Shown: positions 15,267 through 23,709, numbered from the stretch's first letter. The stretch is 64,000 bases of DNA from Bradyrhizobium sp. dw_411 (GCF_018449695.1 NZ_JAAVUY010000013.1:62001-126000), one strand, 5' to 3'. Made by a program: numbers and translations. Notes: generated from the sequence alone by a model not told the origin.

Positions 15267-15291
15267 ACCTAATGCGCAACGCGCGTTAGGT
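15267..15291 (-). terminator. Hairpin after the beta-propeller gene
   Basis: ACCTAA, GCGC, then AAC, then GCGC and TTAGGT form a stem of 10 paired bases with one internal mismatch and a 3-nt loop. It begins 20 nt past the stop at 15312. No T-run is present, so termination is probable but not certain. Confidence 0.5.
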
Positions 15292-15311
15292 AGGGGCACA
15301 GGGAATGGCGC

Positions 15312-16979
15312 CTATTCCAGCGGCTCGACCTTCACGATCGAGGCACCGTGGTTGTTGCCGGCCCAGAATGTCACCTGCGGGGTGGAATTGTCGACGAACA
15401 CGCGCCTGATATTGGTGCTGCGCGGCAAGAGATAGTTGACCGCCTCCCCGGTGGCGGGATTGAGGCGGGTGACCTGGTCGCTCAGCATCGAGCCGGTCCA
15501 GGCTTCGCCGTTGCGGTCAGTCGTGACGTCGTAGGGCGACGACCATTTCGGCGCGATCTGCCACTCCTTGAACAGGCTGGTTTTGGTATCGAACATGCCG
15601 ATGCGGTCGCCACGATATTCGCCGAACCACAACCGATCCTGCGCATCCATCGAACCGCGCCGCGGCGCGGAAGCCGGCGTCGGGATCTCGTACAGATCCA
15701 ACTCGCCGGTTTTGGCGTCGATCCGTCCGATGTGACGCTGACGGAAATCGGTGAAGTAGACGTTGTTCCTGGAGTCCGGAACCACGTCGTAAATATTGTG
15801 CGGGCCCGGCACGCCCTTGAACGGCTCAAAGGTTTCGATTTTGCCGGTGGCGATATCGAGCCGGTGAATGCCGGCAAAGCCGTTGTTCTGCGCCCAGACC
15901 TTGCCGTCGACGCCGGAACTCTGCGGACTGACCATATTGATCTGCGCCGCGTCGAAGTTCTCCTCGCCCTGCAGCGGCCAGTACTTGAAGGTTTCGGTCT
16001 TGCGGTCGAATTTCGCGATCGTGGCCTGGTACATGTTGCCGAACCACAGATTGCCGTCCTGGTCGCTGCGCAAGCCAAGCAGTCCGGTCGGAAAGTCCGG
16101 CTTGTGTTCCTTGATCGGGAATTCGGTGATCTTGCCGGTCTTGGGATCGAGCTTGCCGAGATTCTGCTCGCCAAAGTTCGAATACCAGACCATGCCGTTG
16201 TTATCGACGATCACGTCATGCGGTTCGATCGTCTCGCGCGGCAGGTCGTATTCGGTATAGATGACGCGGGTGGACGCGCCGGTCGGGCGCGGCAGCGTCT
16301 TCAATTCGAAATTCCACTTCGCGCGTGAACTGAGGTTGATGCTGGCAAGATATTCCGCCGCGGCCCTGTAGACCTGCACCCGCTGATCGCCCTGCTCTTC
16401 CATCCGGCGCTCGGCGTGACGCAGTTGCGGGTGCATCGGAATGCTCTGGTTCACATAGCTCTGCATGCGTGGCAGGATCATCTTCAGGAAATCGTCGGCG
16501 CTGTATTTCGAGTTCAGCGGCCGCGACAGCGTGTGACAGCCGACGCAATTGAGCAATTGTCCCTTCTGGGCGTCGGTGCCGGGCATACTGGCAAGCCATT
16601 CTGCATTGGTTAGCTGCGCGGCGAGATTGTCGGTCTTGCGCAGGGCGAGATCGGCCGTCGCGCTCTTGTCCGCCGCGACCGCAATCTGACTTTTTCCATC
16701 GAGGTCGTAACCCACAGCCCGGATGTTCAGGGAGTATTGGCCCGGATCGAGCCGGCCGGCCGGAAAACTGTAGCGGCCGTCCTTGCCGGTCACGACGGTG
16801 ACCGTCACGGTCGATCCGTCTTTTTTGGCGCTGACCAGGACGCCTTCGAGCGCCTCTTGCCCAGCGGTGACTTTGCCTGCCAAAGCGGGACCGGCCTGCG
16901 CCGCCAATGGACCGGTACCAGCCAGCCATGCGGCGGCGACGAGGCCACCGATGCTCATCACCAACGAAACACGCGGCAT
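15312..16979 (-). CDS. Secreted heme-motif protein with streptogramin-lyase-like beta-propeller
   Basis: A 555-aa exported protein. After the signal peptide come a carboxypeptidase-regulatory-like beta domain (about residues 35-115, DGRYSFPAGRLDPGQYSLNI), a single c-type heme motif CVGCHT (about residue 147) and a Vgb-like propeller (about 235-550) with repeated units of the form DxxGxVWYSNFGxxxLGxLDPKTGK. This is a soluble periplasmic protein that could oxidise or bind a small molecule and pass electrons through its heme. The ATG at 16979 has GGGAGG upstream. A related architecture is encoded at 47207-49366. The true substrate is unknown. Confidence 0.8.
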   Translation of the reverse strand: MPRVSLVMSIGGLVAAAWLAGTGPLAAQAGPALAGKVTAGQEALEGVLVSAKKDGSTVTVTVVTGKDGRYSFPAGRLDPGQYSLNIRAVGYDLDGKSQIAVAADKSATADLALRKTDNLAAQLTNAEWLASMPGTDAQKGQLLNCVGCHTLSRPLNSKYSADDFLKMILPRMQSYVNQSIPMHPQLRHAERRMEEQGDQRVQVYRAAAEYLASINLSSRAKWNFELKTLPRPTGASTRVIYTEYDLPRETIEPHDVIVDNNGMVWYSNFGEQNLGKLDPKTGKITEFPIKEHKPDFPTGLLGLRSDQDGNLWFGNMYQATIAKFDRKTETFKYWPLQGEENFDAAQINMVSPQSSGVDGKVWAQNNGFAGIHRLDIATGKIETFEPFKGVPGPHNIYDVVPDSRNNVYFTDFRQRHIGRIDAKTGELDLYEIPTPASAPRRGSMDAQDRLWFGEYRGDRIGMFDTKTSLFKEWQIAPKWSSPYDVTTDRNGEAWTGSMLSDQVTRLNPATGEAVNYLLPRSTNIRRVFVDNSTPQVTFWAGNNHGASIVKVEPLE

Positions 16980-17137
16980 GACCACCTCCCTGGATTTTGC
17001 TTATTGTTATTTGTTACCGGAAGTGTAGAGGGCATATTTTGAAAAGACTAGGGGGCGCTTGCAGCGGCAGGCCCGCACCGGCGCAGTTGTGCTATGCTGC
17101 CATCGCAGCGTCGCCAGATCGAAATGGGGAAGAACAC

Positions 17138-17617
17138 ATGAGTATCGACCATGCCAGGGACAGCAGCGCAAATACATCCAGCGTTCTCGCCGCGATCTTC
17201 GGCAATGCCACGGTCGATCGGGTCTATGCGCCTTACGGACTTTGTGTGTTGCGCGTCGCGATCGGGTTTGACTGGATTGTGCACGCCTTCCTCAAGACTT
17301 CCCGCGGCATGGAAACCCACGCGGCGCTGCTGGCGAAGAACGGCATCACGCCCCTGCTGGCATGGCCGACATTCAGCGTTGAAGTGATCGGCGGTGTCGC
17401 GATCCTGCTCGGCTGGTACACGCGCCAATGGGCCGCTTTCCTGCTAGTGTTTCTGGCCGTCGTGGTCTGGATCAAATGGCCGGTCGGCTGGGGTTACTCC
17501 AACACCGGCGGTGGCTGGGAATATCCGCTGTTCTGGCTGGTGGCGCAGGCCGCGCTGGTACTCGCGGGCAGCGGCGCCTTTTCGCTGCAGTCGGGCCTCG
17601 GCCAGGCCAAGGATTGA
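17138..17617 (+). CDS. DoxX-like integral membrane protein
   Basis: A 159-aa protein with about four transmembrane helices (around APYGLCVLRVAIGFDWIVHA, WPTFSVEVIGGVAILLGW, AAFLLVFLAVVVWI and LFWLVAQAALVLAG). The size and pattern fit the DoxX/DoxD-like family. The ATG at 17138 has GGGGAAG 7 nt upstream. It diverges from the beta-propeller gene and has no other close partner. Family members are linked to redox and thiosulfate or quinone chemistry, but the role here is not known. Confidence 0.72.
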   Translation: MSIDHARDSSANTSSVLAAIFGNATVDRVYAPYGLCVLRVAIGFDWIVHAFLKTSRGMETHAALLAKNGITPLLAWPTFSVEVIGGVAILLGWYTRQWAAFLLVFLAVVVWIKWPVGWGYSNTGGGWEYPLFWLVAQAALVLAGSGAFSLQSGLGQAKD

Positions 17618-17710
17618 GCGAGCGGCGATAAATTGGCCGGCGTATCCAGACGATGTTCTTCGAGCTTAACTTAAAAAACAGCCAATAGAATTGAGCTTTC
17701 TAGCGAGGCT

Positions 17711-17780
17711 CGTCATGCCCGCATAGCCATCCGAAGGACGGCGTCGCTTCCGCTCGCCTATGTCCCGGCCGCGACGAAAG
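17711..17780. repeat. Dispersed palindromic repeat, family 2 (copy B)
   Basis: CGTCATGCCCGCATAGCC is followed by CCGAAGGACGGCGTCGCTTC and CGCTCGCCTATGTCCCGG, matching the first unit at 14050-14106. It lies between the convergent DoxX-like and carrier-protein genes. Confidence 0.7.
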
Positions 17781-17833
17781 AGCAAATCATTTTCATGCGG
17801 CTGAAATGCTGGATGCTCTTTCAGCCAGAGCTA

Positions 17834-18106
17834 TCAGGCCGCGTGCTCGGGCTGGAGCTGAGCGACGATCATCGCCTGCAAGGTTTTGACCGACTGGAAA
17901 TTCTCCGGCGTGATTTCCGACTGCGGAATCGTGAAATCGAATTCGGCTTCCACGCCCAGCATCAGGTTGACCATGTCCATCGACGTCAGCCCGGCATCCA
18001 CCAGCAGCGATTCGGAATCGATCTCGGCGGCAATCGAGTTCTGTTCGAGGATACCCTTGACCAGCGCAAGGACGCGGTCCTGAACATCGGCGTTAAAGGC
18101 ATTCAT
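17834..18106 (-). CDS. Acyl (aminoacyl) carrier protein
   Basis: A 90-aa acidic helical protein of the ACP family. The phosphopantetheine site is Ser42 in DAGLTSMDMVNLM, a variant of the usual DSL box. It would be loaded with 4'-phosphopantetheine and carry a thioester-bound group. The ATG at 18106 has GGAAAG 8 nt upstream and is preferred to an ATG at 18121. The gene diverges from an acyl-CoA-dehydrogenase-like protein and an amino acid:[carrier protein] ligase. In B. japonicum ligases of that type load glycine or alanine on a stand-alone carrier protein encoded nearby, so this is the probable partner. Confidence 0.9.
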   Translation of the reverse strand: MNAFNADVQDRVLALVKGILEQNSIAAEIDSESLLVDAGLTSMDMVNLMLGVEAEFDFTIPQSEITPENFQSVKTLQAMIVAQLQPEHAA

Positions 18107-18470
18107 GTCTGAGCTTTCCATCTGTCATCGCCTGGCAGGACGACTACCGCACTGATCGTAAATTTATAACTGCCGCGCATTCGAAAAACAGCGACTCTCC
18201 TTTGACACAAGTTCTCATTCTGATCTTAACGCTAACGCGCCTTTCGCAATCCTTGATGGGTATCAGGAAATGATGGATATCCCGACATGTTTGATTAACC
18301 GAGACGCCTGAAATGAAAGCCATTTACCCTGAATTTCATCGACGCATTTGAATTAAATCCTTAAGCCACGCACGATCGAATGATGCTGTTGCGCGATCGA
18401 TGTGGAATTCAGGCGCCAGATTTTTGCGCAGACATTCCGCACCGACAAAGCCCCGGAGGTTGTATCGGCC
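18107..18470. other. Divergent intergenic region, 364 bp
   Basis: It separates the carrier-protein gene (minus) from the flavoprotein-ligase operon (plus) and should hold both promoters. It is AT-richer than its surroundings. A TTGACA at about 18200 has no good -10 at proper spacing. No gene or clear operator was seen. Confidence 0.5.
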
Positions 18471-19691
18471 ATGAATGTGCATGCCAGATCACGTAACGCG
18501 ACGAACAGATCAAGCGAGCCGCCATTTCTTGAGCGCGATTCATTTCTCCCGCGTACCGCAAGTGTCGCGGCCATAGCCGCCGCGGAAGCCGTGGACGTCG
18601 ATCGCCAGGCGCGCTTCCCGCAGGCCGCCATCGACGCCGCCCGCGCGCAGAAGCTGCTGGGTGCTCAAATCCCGCAGGCATTTGGCGGCGACGGCGCGTC
18701 GATCTTCGATGTCACCGACATGTGCTACACGCTCGGCCGCGCCTGTTCCTCGACCGCGATGATCTTTGCGATGCATCAGACCAAGGTGGCCTGTCTGGTC
18801 CGGCACGGAACCGGCAGCGACTGGCACGAAGCGCTGATGCGCCGGGTCGCGGCAGAACAATTGCTGCTGGCGTCCTCGACAACCGAGGGGCAGAACGGCG
18901 GTAACGTCCGTTCAAGCTCCGCCGCCATCGAGCCGACGGCAACGGGGATCTCGCTGGTACGCAACGCGACGGTGATTTCCTACGGCGCACAGGCCGACGG
19001 CGTCGTCACCATCGCCCGCCGCGCCAATGACGCCGCCGCCTCCGATCAGGTGCTGGTGGCCTTTACCAAGGACAATTACACGCTTGAGCGCAGTCTCGAA
19101 TGGGAGACGCTGGGCATGCGCGGCACCTGCAGCGCCGGGTTCGAATTGAAGGCGAACGGTCTGGCTGAGCAAGTGTTCCCGGAAGCCTATGACAAGATCC
19201 ATGCGCAGACGATGACACCGGTGGCCCATCTGTGCTGGGCTTCGGCCTGGGCCGGGATTGCCGCCGCTGCCGTCGAGCGCGCGCAACTGTTCATTCGCAA
19301 GGCGGCGCGGGGCGCGGGCGGCCAGATGCCGCCCGGGGCTGCGCACTTTACCGCCGCCAAAATGTCGCTCGCCAAACTGCGTGCGATGATCACAGCTAGT
19401 CTCGACACCTATGCGGCCCATGAGCATGACGAGCGCGCGCTGTCTTCACTCGATTTCCAGTCGCAGATCAATTTGCTCAAGGTCGAAGCCTCCGAATTGG
19501 CGGTGACGACCGTCATGAGCGCCATGCGTGCCTGCGGATTGTCAGGCTACCGCAATGACGGCGACTTCAGCGTCGGCCGCCATCTGCGTGACGCGCTCTC
19601 CGCGCCGTTGATGATCAACAACGACCGAATCCTCACCAACATCGCCACCGCCAGCCTGATGAGCAGCGTACCCGCCAGTCTTCGCGATTAA
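18471..19691 (+). CDS. Acyl-CoA-dehydrogenase-like flavoprotein
   Basis: A 406-aa protein with the acyl-CoA dehydrogenase layout: helical N-domain, middle beta-domain around EWETLGMRGTCSAGFEL, and helical C-domain. FAD-dependent alpha,beta-oxidation of a thioester is the family reaction, although some members are monooxygenases. The ATG at 18471 has GGAGG 10 nt upstream. It lies 13 nt before the aminoacyl-carrier-protein ligase, which suggests that it oxidises or hydroxylates the carrier-bound aminoacyl group, like the prolyl-carrier dehydrogenases of natural-product pathways. This is inference; a plain fatty-acyl role is also possible. Confidence 0.82.
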   Translation: MNVHARSRNATNRSSEPPFLERDSFLPRTASVAAIAAAEAVDVDRQARFPQAAIDAARAQKLLGAQIPQAFGGDGASIFDVTDMCYTLGRACSSTAMIFAMHQTKVACLVRHGTGSDWHEALMRRVAAEQLLLASSTTEGQNGGNVRSSSAAIEPTATGISLVRNATVISYGAQADGVVTIARRANDAAASDQVLVAFTKDNYTLERSLEWETLGMRGTCSAGFELKANGLAEQVFPEAYDKIHAQTMTPVAHLCWASAWAGIAAAAVERAQLFIRKAARGAGGQMPPGAAHFTAAKMSLAKLRAMITASLDTYAAHEHDERALSSLDFQSQINLLKVEASELAVTTVMSAMRACGLSGYRNDGDFSVGRHLRDALSAPLMINNDRILTNIATASLMSSVPASLRD

Positions 19692-19704
19692 GGAAGCCCC
19701 AGAC

Positions 19705-20643
19705 ATGAACGTCATCGTCCGAACCACCCCGACCGACGCCGTTGCACAACCGGCCGATCCCCTGGATTATCTTGCCGGCGCCCTGTTCCACACCATGGGC
19801 ACCGATGGCGTCTATGCCCGGACCGCGCTTTATGAAGGCGTGATCGAGCGGCTCACCGCCTTGATCACGCGCCATCGCGAGGCCGGTACCGAGGTGATGC
19901 GCTTTCCGCCGGTGATGAACCGCGGCCAGTTGGAGAAATCCGGCTATCTTAAAAGCTTCCCCAATCTGCTGGGCTGTGTTTGCGGCCTGCATGGCACCGA
20001 ACAGGAAATTCATTCCGCCGTCAGCCGCTTCGACAAGGGCGGCGACTGGACCACCTCGCTGTCGCCGGCCGATCTCGTGCTGTCGCCGGCGGCCTGTTAC
20101 CCGGTCTATCCGATCGCGGCGAGCCGCGGCCCGCTGCCGACAGGCGGCCTGCGATTTGACGTCGCGGCCGACTGCTTCCGCCGCGAGCCGTCCCGTCATC
20201 TCGACCGCCTGCAATCGTTCCGGATGCGCGAATATGTCTGCATCGGCAGCCCCGACGACGTTTCTGCGTTCCGCGAGCGCTGGATGGTCAAGGCCCAGGC
20301 TATCGCACGCGACCTCGGCCTGACCTTCAAGGTCGATTATGCCAGCGATCCGTTTTTTGGCCGCGTCGGCCAGATGAAAGCCGTCAGCCAGAAGCAGCAG
20401 GAACTGAAATTCGAACTGCTGGTTCCCTTGCGCTCGGAAGAGCAGCCGACGGCCTGCATGAGCTTCAACTATCACCGCGACCATTTCGGCACGACATGGG
20501 ACATCGTCGATGCGGCGGGTGAACCCGCCCATACCGGCTGCGTGGCGTTCGGAATGGATCGCCTGGCGGTCGCCATGTTCCATACCCACGGCATCGATCT
20601 CGACCACTGGCCGGCCGGCGTGCGGGAAATGCTCGGCCTGTAA
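19705..20643 (+). CDS. Amino acid:[carrier protein] ligase (class II aaRS-like)
   Basis: A 312-aa protein matching the seryl-tRNA-synthetase-like ligases described from B. japonicum, which adenylate a small amino acid and pass it to the phosphopantetheine of a carrier protein instead of tRNA. The zinc ligands known for the family, Cys131, Glu176 and Cys279, fall exactly at those numbers here (AACYPV, MREYVC, HTGCVAF). Class II motif 2 is seen around FRREPSRHLDRLQSFRMREY and motif 3 around GCVAFGMDRLAVAMF. There is no tRNA-binding arm. It is followed by a GNAT protein, and a carrier protein lies 1.6 kb upstream. The amino acid is probably glycine or alanine. Confidence 0.93.
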   Translation: MNVIVRTTPTDAVAQPADPLDYLAGALFHTMGTDGVYARTALYEGVIERLTALITRHREAGTEVMRFPPVMNRGQLEKSGYLKSFPNLLGCVCGLHGTEQEIHSAVSRFDKGGDWTTSLSPADLVLSPAACYPVYPIAASRGPLPTGGLRFDVAADCFRREPSRHLDRLQSFRMREYVCIGSPDDVSAFRERWMVKAQAIARDLGLTFKVDYASDPFFGRVGQMKAVSQKQQELKFELLVPLRSEEQPTACMSFNYHRDHFGTTWDIVDAAGEPAHTGCVAFGMDRLAVAMFHTHGIDLDHWPAGVREMLGL

Positions 20644-20672
20644 CAACAGGTGCGAGCGGCAGAGCAACGATT

Positions 20673-21551
20673 GTGACCGGGCAGAGCTTCCGATGCCGTG
20701 AGATTTCCGAGGCCGATATCGATGCGGTCGCGGATCTCCTCACGCGCGGATTCTTCGGCCGGTCGCGCGATTACTGGATGCAGGGATTGCGCCGCCAGGC
20801 GGAGCGTGAGGTCCCCCAAGGCTATCCCCGCTTCGGCTATATGCTCGACCATGATGGGCTGCCGGTCGGCGTTCTCCTGCTGCTGTACACGTCGCGGAGC
20901 GACGGCCACGGAATGGCGATCCATTGCAACCTGTCGAGCTGGTATGTCGAGCCGGCATTCCGGAATTACGCGCCGCTGCTGACCAAGATCGCGCAGAAGC
21001 ACAAGGAAGTCACCTATCTGAATATCAGCCCGGCGACGTGGACGTGGCCGATCATCGAGACGCAGGGGTTCAATGCCTATTGCAGCGGATTGTTCTTCTC
21101 GGTACCGGCATTGTCGCGCGCCGCTTCGCGCGTGACCGTCGAAACCATCGCTGCGGATGCAACGGCTGTGGAGGGCCTCACTCAAACCGAAGTCGAATTG
21201 TTGACCCGGCATGCGCGATATGGCTGCCTCAGCCTGGTGTGTCGTGCCGCGACCGGCGAAGTGTTTCCCTTCATCCTGTCGCAGTTGCGGATTCGTCGCG
21301 GATGGATCGCGCCGCCGGCGATGCAACTGATCTATTGCCGCAATATCACAGAATACGTCCGATGTGCCGGTGCCATCGGCCGAATGCTGATCCGGCGAGG
21401 CAAGTTCGCTGTGCTCCTCGATTCGAATGGACCTGTGCCCGGCCTTGTCGGCGTCTTCTCCGAGGCGCGCGGCCGCAAATATTTCAAAGGCCCGCACCGG
21501 CCCCGGCTGGCCGATCTCACCGATACGGAATTGGTGCTGTACGGGCCGTAA
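20673..21551 (+). CDS. GNAT-like acyltransferase
   Basis: A 292-aa protein. The first 150 residues look like a GNAT fold (REISEADIDAVADLLTRGF at the N-terminus, then a beta-rich core SSWYVEPAFRNYAPLLTK). The second half is a less clear, possibly GNAT-like domain. It starts with GTG at 20673, 29 nt after the ligase stop, and probably belongs to the same operon. In that setting it may use the carrier-bound aminoacyl group or acyl-CoA to modify an amine. No strong ribosome-binding site was seen, so the start is a little uncertain. Confidence 0.7.
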   Translation: MTGQSFRCREISEADIDAVADLLTRGFFGRSRDYWMQGLRRQAEREVPQGYPRFGYMLDHDGLPVGVLLLLYTSRSDGHGMAIHCNLSSWYVEPAFRNYAPLLTKIAQKHKEVTYLNISPATWTWPIIETQGFNAYCSGLFFSVPALSRAASRVTVETIAADATAVEGLTQTEVELLTRHARYGCLSLVCRAATGEVFPFILSQLRIRRGWIAPPAMQLIYCRNITEYVRCAGAIGRMLIRRGKFAVLLDSNGPVPGLVGVFSEARGRKYFKGPHRPRLADLTDTELVLYGP

Positions 21552-21557
21552 GCTGCG

Positions 21558-21597
21558 TCATGGTTCGAGACGCGCTTCGCGCTCCTCACCATGAGGG
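21558..21597. repeat. Dispersed palindromic repeat, family 3 (single unit)
   Basis: TCATGGTTCGAGACGCGC, TTCGCGCTCCTCACCATGA form one self-complementary unit, also found inverted as the second unit at 29065-29108 and 34487-34528. It lies between convergent genes. Confidence 0.75.
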
Positions 21598-21602
21598 ATC
21601 TC

Positions 21603-22484
21603 TCAACCGTGCGCAAAATCCCAGTAGAGTTTACGCGCCCGGCCGTAAAACGGCCCCGGCTGCAGGTTGCGATCGTCGATCCGGATCACCGGAGCGACCT
21701 TGGCGAAATTGCCGCTGGAGAAGATTTCATCGGCGCTTAGAAAATCGGCGTAGCTCAGGATGGTCTCGACCACGGTGACGCCGTCGGCGCGCAACAGATC
21801 GATCACGCGCTGCCGCGTGATGCCGTTCAGGAAAGTGCCGTTCGGCGCCGGCGTATAGACCACGCCATCCCTCGCCATGAAGACGTTGGAATTGCCGAAT
21901 TCCGCGACATTTCCGAGCATGTCGAGCATCAGGCAATTGTTGAAACCGCGCGACTGCGCCTCGATCAGCGCCCGCGAATTATTAGGGTAAAGGCAAGCGG
22001 CCTTGCAATCCACCGGGGCGCTTTCCATCGTCGGCCGGCGAAATGGCGACAGCGTGATCGCCGAGCCCGATGCCGGCGGCATCGGCGCGACATAGATGGA
22101 CAGGCACCAGTTCGTCGTTTCGGGATCGAACAGCACGCCGCCGCCGCTGCCATTCTGGGCCCAATACATCGGCCGGATGTACAGTTCGGCCTTGGCGTCG
22201 AAGCGGGCGATGCCTTCCCGGGCCAGTTCCATCCAGGTCGCGGTATCGACGACGGGCTTGAGCTTGAAATTGATCGCGGACTGATTGACCCGCGCGCAAT
22301 GGCGGTCGAGATCGGGCGCCACGCCCTCAAAGGCGCGTGCGCCGTCGAACACCGTCGAGGCCAGCCACGCCGCATGCGTGCGCGGACCCATGATCGGCAC
22401 ATTGCCCTCATGCCAGTCGCCTTCAAAGAAGGTCCAAGTCTGGGAATAGCTGACGGGTTTTACAATCGGGGGCATTGTTGTCAT
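21603..22484 (-). CDS. Branched-chain amino acid aminotransferase (class IV)
   Basis: A 293-aa PLP enzyme of the BCAT/D-amino-acid fold. The start TWTFFEGDWHEGNVPIMGPRTHA, the RPMYWAQNG block, the PLP Lys in KAACLYPNNSRALIEAQ, and the EFGNSNVFM and GITRQRVIDL motifs are all readable. It interconverts branched-chain amino and keto acids. The ATG at 22484 or 22475 is the likely start; neither has a strong ribosome-binding site. It diverges from an esterase gene. Relatives in this class also act as aminodeoxychorismate lyases or D-amino-acid transaminases, but the length and motifs favour BCAT. Confidence 0.87.
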   Translation of the reverse strand: MTTMPPIVKPVSYSQTWTFFEGDWHEGNVPIMGPRTHAAWLASTVFDGARAFEGVAPDLDRHCARVNQSAINFKLKPVVDTATWMELAREGIARFDAKAELYIRPMYWAQNGSGGGVLFDPETTNWCLSIYVAPMPPASGSAITLSPFRRPTMESAPVDCKAACLYPNNSRALIEAQSRGFNNCLMLDMLGNVAEFGNSNVFMARDGVVYTPAPNGTFLNGITRQRVIDLLRADGVTVVETILSYADFLSADEIFSSGNFAKVAPVIRIDDRNLQPGPFYGRARKLYWDFAHG

Positions 22485-22574
22485 CCACGCCGCAGGGCGC
22501 ATAATAGCGCCACTATTGTCGCAATTCCCTAAGGATTCCTCCCTAGGAATCGCACTGGACGTAGCGGAACCGGT

Positions 22575-23534
22575 ATGCCTCTCGATCCCCTGGCCAAACG
22601 CTTTCTCGCCATGACCGCGGCGGCCTCGCCAGCCGATCGATCGCGGCCAAGCGCGCAAGACCGTCCTCAAGACCGCATCCAGGAACGCCGCCAGGCGCTC
22701 GCAAAGCTGATGCAGTTCGTGCGCGCCGACGTGACCGTTGCGGCCGGGATCGATGGCCTGTTGCCGGGTCCGGCCGGCGATATTTCCTACCGCCTCTACG
22801 CGCCCGCAAATGCCACAGATGATCTCCTGCCGGGCTTCGTGTTCTTCCACGGCGGCGGCATGGTCGCTGGCAGTATCGAGACGCATGACCGCGTCTGCGC
22901 GGCGCTCGCGCAAACCACGGGTTGCCGCCTGATCTCGGTCGATTATCGCCTCGCACCGGAACACAAGTTTCCGGCCGCCATCGAGGACGCAATCGCGGCG
23001 ACCCGGTGGGTTTCCGAGCAAGCCACATCGCTCGGTATCGATGCCGCCAAACTGGTTGTCGGCGGGGATTCTGCAGGCGCGACCCTTGGTGCTGTGGTTT
23101 GCCAGCACGCATTGCAAACCAACGGCCCCGTGATCGCGTTGCAATGCCTGATATGTCCGGTGCTCGATTTTGACGAACCCTCGCCGTCGCGTCAGGCGTT
23201 CGCCGAAAATCACCTGCTCGACAAGGCCACCATCGATGCGGATCTCGCCGACTATTTGTCCGGCGGTGCTGAGCTTTCCGACCCCAGAATTTCACCGCTT
23301 CGCGCCAATGATCTGGCCGGGCTTCCCGCCGCCATTGTCCATACTGCCGAATTCGATCCGATGCGCGATGAGGGCAATGCCTACGCCCGAAAGCTGATGG
23401 CGGCCGGCGTTACCGTGGAACATATTTGTCACGACGGCATGATTCATAATTTCCACGCCATGGGCGCCATCCTGCCGCAGGGAAAGCTGGTGCTGCTGCA
23501 GATCGGCGAACAGGTCCGGCGCATGGTCGGCTGA
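22575..23534 (+). CDS. Alpha/beta hydrolase of the HSL (esterase) family
   Basis: A 319-aa cytoplasmic esterase. The oxyanion-hole motif HGGG is in FVFFHGGGMVAG, the nucleophile is in GDSAGA, the acid is in EFDPMRDEG and the His is in DGMIHNFHAMG. These mark the hormone-sensitive-lipase family acting on short-chain esters. It starts with ATG at 22575, 90 nt from the divergent aminotransferase. No lid domain is evident beyond the family's N-terminal cap. The physiological substrate is unknown. Confidence 0.9.
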   Translation: MPLDPLAKRFLAMTAAASPADRSRPSAQDRPQDRIQERRQALAKLMQFVRADVTVAAGIDGLLPGPAGDISYRLYAPANATDDLLPGFVFFHGGGMVAGSIETHDRVCAALAQTTGCRLISVDYRLAPEHKFPAAIEDAIAATRWVSEQATSLGIDAAKLVVGGDSAGATLGAVVCQHALQTNGPVIALQCLICPVLDFDEPSPSRQAFAENHLLDKATIDADLADYLSGGAELSDPRISPLRANDLAGLPAAIVHTAEFDPMRDEGNAYARKLMAAGVTVEHICHDGMIHNFHAMGAILPQGKLVLLQIGEQVRRMVG

Positions 23535-23588
23535 GGGCCCGATATGGTTACCCGACGATATCAAATTCATTCAAATTTTTATCAATTC

Positions 23589-23649
23589 GTTGACCTCCAT
23601 TAGGGATATTTCGTCAATGTCGGCGCGATTTATTGTCCCGTTGACCTCC
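23589..23649 (+). promoter_or_regulatory. Direct repeat upstream of metY, possible riboswitch region
   Basis: GTTGACCTCC occurs at 23589-23598 and again at 23640-23649, 51 bp apart. Between and after them are GCGCGATTTATTG, CCCGT (23637 on) and CTCTAAAAAATGCACGGG, which recall SAM-II riboswitch parts (GATTTA, CTAAAAA and a pseudoknot stem CCCGT/ACGGG). The P1 stem of SAM-II was not found, so this is only a candidate. Confidence 0.3.
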
Positions 23650-23677
23650 CCGCTCTAAAAAATGCACGGGCGAGAGA

Positions 23678-23695
23678 ACGCATCATGAAATGCGT
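23678..23695 (+). promoter_or_regulatory. Leader hairpin before metY
   Basis: ACGCAT (23678-23683) and ATGCGT (23690-23695) pair around CATGAA, directly before the GGAGG ribosome-binding site. It could tune metY translation. Confidence 0.4.
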
Positions 23696-23709
23696 CGCGG
23701 AGGTGGACC

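Noticed and set aside
15348..16328. 326-codon plus-strand frame opposite the heme/propeller gene
   Set aside because: It is a shadow of a protein with clear domains; no motif or start signal.
22485..23213. N-terminal extension of the aminotransferase frame
   Set aside because: The extra 243 residues overlap the divergent esterase gene and have no homology character; the BCAT fold starts near 22484.
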